Origin: an uncultured Desulfuromonadales bacterium
Lineage (GTDB): Bacteria; Desulfobacterota; Desulfuromonadia; Desulfuromonadales; Geopsychrobacteraceae
Direction: 5' to 3'
Assembly: GCA_947259685.1 (NCBI GenBank)
Contig: CAMYNC010000150.1
Location: 1 to 8,370, forward strand
DNA length: 8,370 bases
Shown here: positions 5,707 through 8,370 of the stretch, piece after piece
How positions within the stretch are numbered: position 1 is the first letter of the stretch
Layout of the letters: each line of letters starts with the position of its first letter
Notes under the pieces: model-generated
What the model was told of the DNA's origin: nothing
The model's input: the letters and a program-made list of their open reading frames with translations, nothing else
Databases searched by the model: none
Translations under genes and position numbers: made by a program

Positions 5707-6703
5707 AATTCTGGCCGTAGGCATCGATTTGGGGACTTCGATATCCGCTATCTCCATGAGTAGCGGAACCCGCAAGTGGGTCGAAAGCTATGTCGGCTGG
5801 CCCAAAGATTTTGTGGCGCGCAAACTGCTCGGGCAGCGGGTACTGTTTGGTGAAGAGGCCCTGGAGCACCGCTTGTCGCTGAACCTCTCCCGCCCTCTGG
5901 AAGGCGGCGTGATCAAGGAATCGACTGAAAAAGACGGAGAGTCCGCTGCTGAGCTCATCGGTCACCTGATCAGCCTGGCCAAGGCCTCGAACGGCCAGAA
6001 AATTCATGCCGCCATCGGCGTGCCTGCCGAAGCCCTCAAGGTCAACAAAACCGCCATAAAACAGGCCATGTCTAAATACGCCGACAAGCTGATCGTGGTA
6101 TCCGAACCTTTTTCCGTGGCCTACGGCCTCAACGCTCTGGACAACGCCATGGTCATCGACATCGGGGCCGGAACAGTTGATTTCTGCATCATGCACGGGG
6201 CCATGCCCTCCGATGATGACCAGAGAACCCTGCTGATCGCCGGAGATCATGTGGACAAGCAACTTTACCAGCAGCTTTCGGAAAAATTCCCCGAAGCCGA
6301 TTTCACCATGAACATGATTCGTCGCTTCAAGGAAAAACACAGCTTTGTCGGTGAAGCGAAAAGAAAAGTCGAGGTGGAGATCCCGGTGCGGGGCAAGCTG
6401 GTCAGCTACGACATCACCAATGAAATGAAGCGGGCCTGCGAGAGCATCATGGCTCCCATTGCCGAAACGGCCATGGATCTGATTGCCAATTTTGATCCGG
6501 AGTTCCAGGAAAAAGTCCGCGGCAGCATCATCCTGGCCGGAGGCGGAAGCCAGATCGCCGGGGTTGAGGGATACCTGACCGAGCTGATGTCGGACTGGGC
6601 CGCCTGCAAATTCATCAGTGTCGACAACGCACTCTATTCGGGCGCCGATGGCGCCATGGCCTTGGCGCAGGAGATGCCCGAGGAGTTCTGGGAAGCGATC
6701 TGA
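5675..6703 (+). CDS. mamK-like: MamK-family bacterial actin
   Basis: A 342-residue actin-fold ATPase. The five nucleotide-binding signatures are in order: phosphate 1 VGIDLGTSISAIS (15-27), connect 1 VVSEPFSVAYGL (141-152), phosphate 2 MVIDIGAGTVDFCIM (159-173), adenosine IILAGGGSQIAG (285-296), connect 2 SGADGAMALAQE (322-333). E144 and D162 align with residues I recall as needed for ATP hydrolysis in Magnetospirillum MamK (E143, D161). Resemblance to MamK rather than MreB, ParM or FtsA runs throughout, including a YVGWPKDF block (39-46), PxxxDQxTL after phosphate 2 (178-186), FSFVG-like HSFVGE (222-227) and a C-terminal ALAQEMPEEFWE (329-340). MamK forms cytoplasmic filaments that position magnetosomes; MamK-like proteins also occur in bacteria without magnetosomes. 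No other magnetosome gene is visible. Co-translation with a wall amidase points to a role in envelope growth, division or cell separation (inference). Confidence 0.85.
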   Translation: MAKNTQMEKDEILAVGIDLGTSISAISMSSGTRKWVESYVGWPKDFVARKLLGQRVLFGEEALEHRLSLNLSRPLEGGVIKESTEKDGESAAELIGHLISLAKASNGQKIHAAIGVPAEALKVNKTAIKQAMSKYADKLIVVSEPFSVAYGLNALDNAMVIDIGAGTVDFCIMHGAMPSDDDQRTLLIAGDHVDKQLYQQLSEKFPEADFTMNMIRRFKEKHSFVGEAKRKVEVEIPVRGKLVSYDITNEMKRACESIMAPIAETAMDLIANFDPEFQEKVRGSIILAGGGSQIAGVEGYLTELMSDWAACKFISVDNALYSGADGAMALAQEMPEEFWEAI

Positions 6704-6723
6704 TTGAGATGCAGCAAAGCAAA

Positions 6724-6750
6724 AACGGCGGTGATTCAAACACCGCCGTT
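6724..6750 (+). other. Perfect 10-bp hairpin after the actin gene
   Basis: AACGGCGGTG (6724-6733) and CACCGCCGTT (6741-6750) form a perfect 10-bp stem with a 7-base loop, 20 bases after the actin stop. On the plus strand no U tract follows, so it may be a 3'-end stabiliser or a Rho-linked element. On the minus strand it is followed by TTTTT and would be a good terminator, although no minus-strand gene ends here. Confidence 0.6.
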
Positions 6751-6757
6751 CAGACTG

Positions 6758-6795
6758 TTGACACAATCCCCGCCCTAGGACGAGGGCTTTGTCAA
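6758..6795 (+). other. Imperfect hairpin downstream of the actin gene
   Basis: TTGACA (6758-6763) pairs with TGTCAA (6790-6795), AA (6765-6766) with TT, and GCCCT (6772-6776) with AGGGC (6783-6787), leaving a one-base and a five-base bulge on the left side. It lies between two stronger hairpins and may be a second structural element of the same 3' end. Confidence 0.4.
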
Positions 6796-6835
6796 GAGTC
6801 TGACATCCCAGCTGTATGCCTTCACCTCTAAGAAC

Positions 6836-6863
6836 CCACCAGGTCTTGTCTGGTGGAATTTTT
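6836..6863 (+). terminator. Intrinsic terminator of the amidase-actin operon
   Basis: CCACCAG (6836-6842) and CTGGTGG (6850-6856) form a perfect 7-bp stem with a 7-base loop, immediately followed by AATTTTT. It lies 133 bases after the actin stop and is the first plus-strand hairpin there with a proper T tract. Confidence 0.8.
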
Positions 6864-6904
6864 ACTTAGCCATCCCAAGACTTTTTGTGCGCGCAGCAAA
6901 TTTG

Positions 6905-6933
6905 AAGGGGACAGAATTCAATTCTGTCCCCTT
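6905..6933. repeat. REP-like palindrome
   Basis: AAGGGGACAGAAT (6905-6917) and ATTCTGTCCCCTT (6921-6933) are perfect 13-base arms around a 3-base loop. Palindromes with a GGGGACAGA-type arm are, as far as I know, the sort of REP sequence handled by RAYT transposases. The window has a RAYT remnant at 3812-3906, and a GGGGACA (3534-3540) opens the composite repeat there, perhaps a decayed relative. Confidence 0.7.
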
Positions 6934-7006
6934 TGTCGCTCTCCGTTTTTTCAGCCGGCCAGGAAAAACCTTCCGGTGCTTATTCCTGCTCCTGCGCCCC
7001 CATCAT

Positions 7007-7150
7007 CTACACCATTTGCAGCAGCTGCAGGTCCATGCTGCTCTTTTTGAGGATGCCGAGCAGCACCGGGAAGAGTTGCATCATGAACCCGGGTTCCTTG
7101 ATGACTTCTTTTGTCAAGTCAGGCAGGGTTTCGAGGATGAAGGCCTGCTT
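7007..7150 (-). pseudogene. C-terminal fragment of an unidentified protein
   Basis: The minus strand has an open frame of 47 codons between an in-frame TAG at 7151-7153 and a TAG at 7007-7009. It includes ILETLPDLTKEVIKEPG and then FMMQLFPVLLGILKK, a composition that looks like real helical protein rather than chance. There is no start codon near the upstream end, so it reads as the tail of a larger gene cut off by a nonsense change or rearrangement. Its DNA (7047-7120) recurs in a more decayed form at 3575-3648, so it belongs to a mobile or multicopy element. I do not recognise the family. The overlapping plus-strand open frames here are not supported. Confidence 0.45.
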
Positions 7151-7227
7151 CTATTCTGTGCTAAGGCCGGGCAAGGGGAACGTAGTCCATAAATCCACAA
7201 GCAGGACCGCAATGCAGCGCAACAAAT

Positions 7228-7266
7228 AAGAACAGCCCTACCTGGTTTTAAGATTGGGCCGTTCTT
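7228..7266 (-). terminator. Hairpin terminator after the XRE regulator gene
   Basis: On the minus strand AAGAACGGCCC and GGGCTGTTCTT pair over 11 positions with one G-U pair; on the plus strand that position is an A-C mismatch, which favours minus-strand function. The 17-base loop is large and the tail (ATTTGTT) is only moderately T-rich. It lies 46 bases after the regulator stop. Confidence 0.6.
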
Positions 7267-7312
7267 TGTTCTGGAAATGGAAAGCATTGAGTTAGAGGAT
7301 ATCTGAAGTGCT

Positions 7313-7519
7313 TTAATCCGCGCCTTCAGGGAAAACCTTTGTTTTGTCCGTTCGTATATATCCCAGAGCGAAAATGATTTTCCGCTTTGTTTCCAGTCTG
7401 CAGGGGTGACCATTTTCAATACGAGTTATTGTCAAAGGAGAAACCTCCGCCGTACGTGCTAATTCAGCTTTGCTTATCAGCAGTGATTCACGAATTTCTT
7501 TGACGTGATTTTGCTGCAC
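7313..7519 (-). CDS. Small XRE-type helix-turn-helix regulator
   Basis: Encodes 68 residues if begun at the GTG at 7519. Almost the whole protein is a lambda-Cro/XRE DNA-binding domain: VKEIRESLLISKAELARTA (6-24) is helices 1 and 2, and VSPLTITRIENG (26-37) the turn and recognition helix. A basic TKRKIIFALGY segment and a short acidic end follow. It has no effector or dimerisation domain and should bind DNA as a dimer. A TTG at 7537 would add six residues, but no ribosome binding site precedes it, whereas AAGG lies seven bases before the GTG. The gene is monocistronic, with its own near-consensus promoter and a hairpin downstream. Its targets cannot be read from the window; autoregulation through the promoter palindrome is possible. 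Confidence 0.82.
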   Translation of the reverse strand: MQQNHVKEIRESLLISKAELARTAEVSPLTITRIENGHPCRLETKRKIIFALGYIRTDKTKVFPEGAD

Positions 7520-7555
7520 GTGATCGCCTTGCTTCAAAAGAGTAGCTTAGTTATG

Positions 7556-7587
7556 TATAATTATATGTTGCCATGTGGTGTTGTCAA
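7556..7587 (-). promoter_or_regulatory. Near-consensus promoter of the XRE regulator with a palindrome over the -10
   Basis: On the minus strand TTGACA (7587-7582) and TATAAT (7565-7560) are both perfect and 16 bases apart. Transcription should start near 7553, about 34 bases before the GTG start. The -10 is the first half of a perfect 10-base palindrome, TATAATTATA (7556-7565), which could be a binding site for the regulator itself (inference). Confidence 0.8.
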
Positions 7588-7914
7588 GGATTTGAGCTCA
7601 CCGATCTGGGGCTTTTTGCCTTCCAAGAATCGGGAAATCATTTTTGAAAATTGCTTTTTGGAGACTTCCCCTTGAAGATATGAAAGGACATTTGAGAAAA
7701 AATTCGTCATTTTAAAAGTCAGGGTTTTACTTTTGAAAGTGCAAAATCAGCCGTTTCCCAGAGCCATTTTCTTTAATGCTAAGATTTGAAAATGGGCGCT
7801 AGCGCGTGTCGGATTGCGCGCTCTGTAGGACTGCTGACATTCCCCCTTAATTCAAACGAGTTGGAACAACAAGTAAGCCGGTCTTGCCATCCTCGGCGGG
7901 CCGTATTTTCATCT
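7588..7914. other. Spacer without a recognisable gene
   Basis: AT-rich in its left two thirds, with no open frame of coding character on either strand. It contains the second copy of the short dispersed repeat (7755-7822). I see no convincing terminator for the small membrane-protein gene that ends at 7915. Confidence 0.5.
7755..7822. repeat. Short dispersed repeat, second copy, with GC-rich palindromes
   Basis: Shares the exact 15-mer at 7775-7789 with 3257-3271, and looser flanks. Just after it come a perfect palindrome GCGCTAGCGC (7796-7805) and an overlapping inverted repeat AGCGCG/CGCGCT (7801-7806 and 7817-7822). These two can form alternative hairpins. The first copy has AGCGCG at the equivalent place but not the palindrome. 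Confidence 0.55.
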
Positions 7915-8142
7915 CTAGGTTCGGCGGGTATCAATAAAGTAAACGGCTTCAATTAGCTGGACGATGGTCATCGCCAGAAAGCCCATGACCATAAAGCCGG
8001 ATAGTCTTATGACGTGGCCATTCATGGCGCCTTCGGTGAAATCGGAGACGCCATGAATGGCTTGTTTCATTCCCAGGTGCCAAGTCCCATGCATTGGCAC
8101 CACCAAGCTCTTGACTTCACTAGCACCAAACAGCGCCCCCAT
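7915..8142 (-). CDS. Small single-span membrane protein of unknown function
   Basis: 75 residues. The first 47 are mildly amphipathic and rich in His, Gly and Met (PMHGTWHLGMKQAIHG, 16-31). They are followed by a clear membrane segment (about 47-68, LSGFMVMGFLAMTIVQLIEA) and a short polar tail TRRT. Codon choice and composition look genuine. I do not recognise the family. The ATG at 8142 is the only usable start, preceded by a poor ribosome site (GTGGTGG directly before it). The frame stays open for 13 further codons upstream without a start (GLEFKEWW just before the Met), so this may be the C-terminal part of a longer gene truncated by rearrangement. A 45-base hairpin lies inside the gene. 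Confidence 0.5.
   Translation of the reverse strand: MGALFGASEVKSLVVPMHGTWHLGMKQAIHGVSDFTEGAMNGHVIRLSGFMVMGFLAMTIVQLIEAVYFIDTRRT
8017..8061. repeat. Long inverted repeat inside the small membrane-protein gene
   Basis: GCCATTCATGGCG (8017-8029) and CGCCATGAATGGC (8049-8061) are perfect 13-base arms. After one C-A mismatch, CTTCGG (8031-8036) pairs with TCGGAG (8042-8047) using two wobble pairs, closing a TGAAA loop. On the minus strand the two wobbles become A-C mismatches, so the fold is stronger in plus-strand RNA, antisense to the gene. Confidence 0.8.
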
Positions 8143-8295
8143 CCACCACTCTTTGAATTCTAACCCAGCATGCCCGTACGTTTACTGAATCACATTGTCG
8201 ATGGTGCTACATGCACTAGGCTAACTAGACCAACGCTTCTTATCGTAAAATAGAAATGCTGCGGATGGACCCTAGTACAATGTAAAACTTAACAA

Positions 8296-8324
8296 TTCGC
8301 AATTCATGTAGTTTCTGCTATAAT
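8296..8324 (+). promoter_or_regulatory. Promoter of the right-edge transposase gene
   Basis: TTCGCA (8296-8301, four of six consensus bases) is followed after 17 bases by a perfect TATAAT (8319-8324) preceded by TGC, an extended -10. It lies 26 bases before the start codon. Confidence 0.6.
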
Positions 8325-8351
8325 TGTCGTCACCTGACGAGGAGGACGACA
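8325..8351 (+). promoter_or_regulatory. Hairpins able to mask the transposase ribosome binding site
   Basis: TGTCGTC (8325-8331) can pair with GACGACA (8345-8351), enclosing the AGGAGG site (8340-8345) and reaching the A of the start codon. An alternative, TCGTCA/TGACGA (8327-8332 and 8335-8340), has only a two-base loop. Sequestering the start in RNA is common for transposase genes, limiting translation from readthrough transcripts. Confidence 0.4.
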
Positions 8352-8370
8352 TGGCACCACGCTACAGAGT
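8351..8370 (+). CDS. Start of a probable IS630-family transposase, cut by the window edge
   Basis: Only MAPRYR and the beginning of a seventh codon are visible. This opening matches what I recall of many IS630-family transposases (MAPRYRVTLT-), which carry a DDE catalytic domain and insert at TA. A strong AGGAGG five bases upstream and a good promoter just before it support a real gene start. The left end of the element should lie within about 75 bases upstream, perhaps at the TA at 8276-8277, but its inverted repeat cannot be confirmed without the right end. With so few codons the family is a probable, not certain, call. Confidence 0.5.

Noticed and set aside
5537..6766. A 409-codon open frame on the minus strand across the actin gene
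   Set aside because: It lies antisense to a gene whose actin motifs are unmistakable, its protein is rich in His/Gly/Asp/Phe as expected of a reverse-frame shadow, and it has no recognisable domain.
6853..7229. Overlapping plus-strand open frames of 65-101 codons after the REP palindrome
   Set aside because: They start within the terminator or palindrome region, lack ribosome sites, and lie antisense to the more protein-like fragment at 7007-7150.
1..8370. CRISPR array, tRNA or rRNA genes
   Set aside because: No regularly spaced direct repeats, no cloverleaf-like sequence with a T-loop motif, and no ribosomal RNA signature seen by eye on either strand.

Overview
The window looks like a bacterial chromosome segment from the Desulfuromonadales/Geobacterales part of the former Deltaproteobacteria. 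This placement is tentative: it rests on how the proteins and the REP/RAYT debris read to me, not on any search. G+C is moderate in the genes and visibly lower in the spacers. Compact, normal genes alternate with spacers full of decayed mobile DNA.

Left part (1-3006). A GreA/GreB-fold protein gene (168-650, +) is preceded by a degenerate dispersed repeat that runs off the window edge. It converges on a two-gene minus-strand operon: an NTP/NDP-exchange-type major-facilitator transporter (3006-1666), then a Tat-exported aldo/keto reductase (1669-734). The two are joined by a 4-base ATGA stop/start overlap and the reductase has a strong ribosome binding site, so they are probably translationally coupled.

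Middle spacer (3007-4305). This 1.3 kb stretch holds no intact gene. It contains a bidirectional hairpin terminator, a promoter-like element with a perfect -35, two blocks of dispersed repeats, and a head-to-tail chimaera of two broken transposases: the N-terminus of a REP-associated tyrosine transposase (RAYT, Y1 family) running straight into an internal piece of an IS91-family (Y2) transposase.

Central operon (4306-6703, +). This is the most interesting part. A membrane-anchored zinc N-acetylmuramoyl-L-alanine amidase (Amidase_3) overlaps by 32 bases a gene for a MamK-family bacterial actin. The actin's ribosome binding site lies inside the amidase gene. A cell-wall hydrolase and a cytoplasmic filament protein made from one message suggests a filament-guided wall-remodelling or cell-separation device (inference). 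No other magnetosome-type gene is visible. Three successive hairpins follow, the last a clear intrinsic terminator.

Right part (6704-8370). A perfect REP-like palindrome is followed by a 47-codon C-terminal fragment of an unidentified protein, whose DNA is also found, more decayed, in the middle spacer. Next come a small XRE-type regulator with a near-consensus promoter, a second copy of a short dispersed repeat, a 75-residue single-span membrane protein of unknown function containing a striking 45-base hairpin, and the promoter, ribosome binding site and first codons of what is probably an IS630-family transposase running off the right edge.
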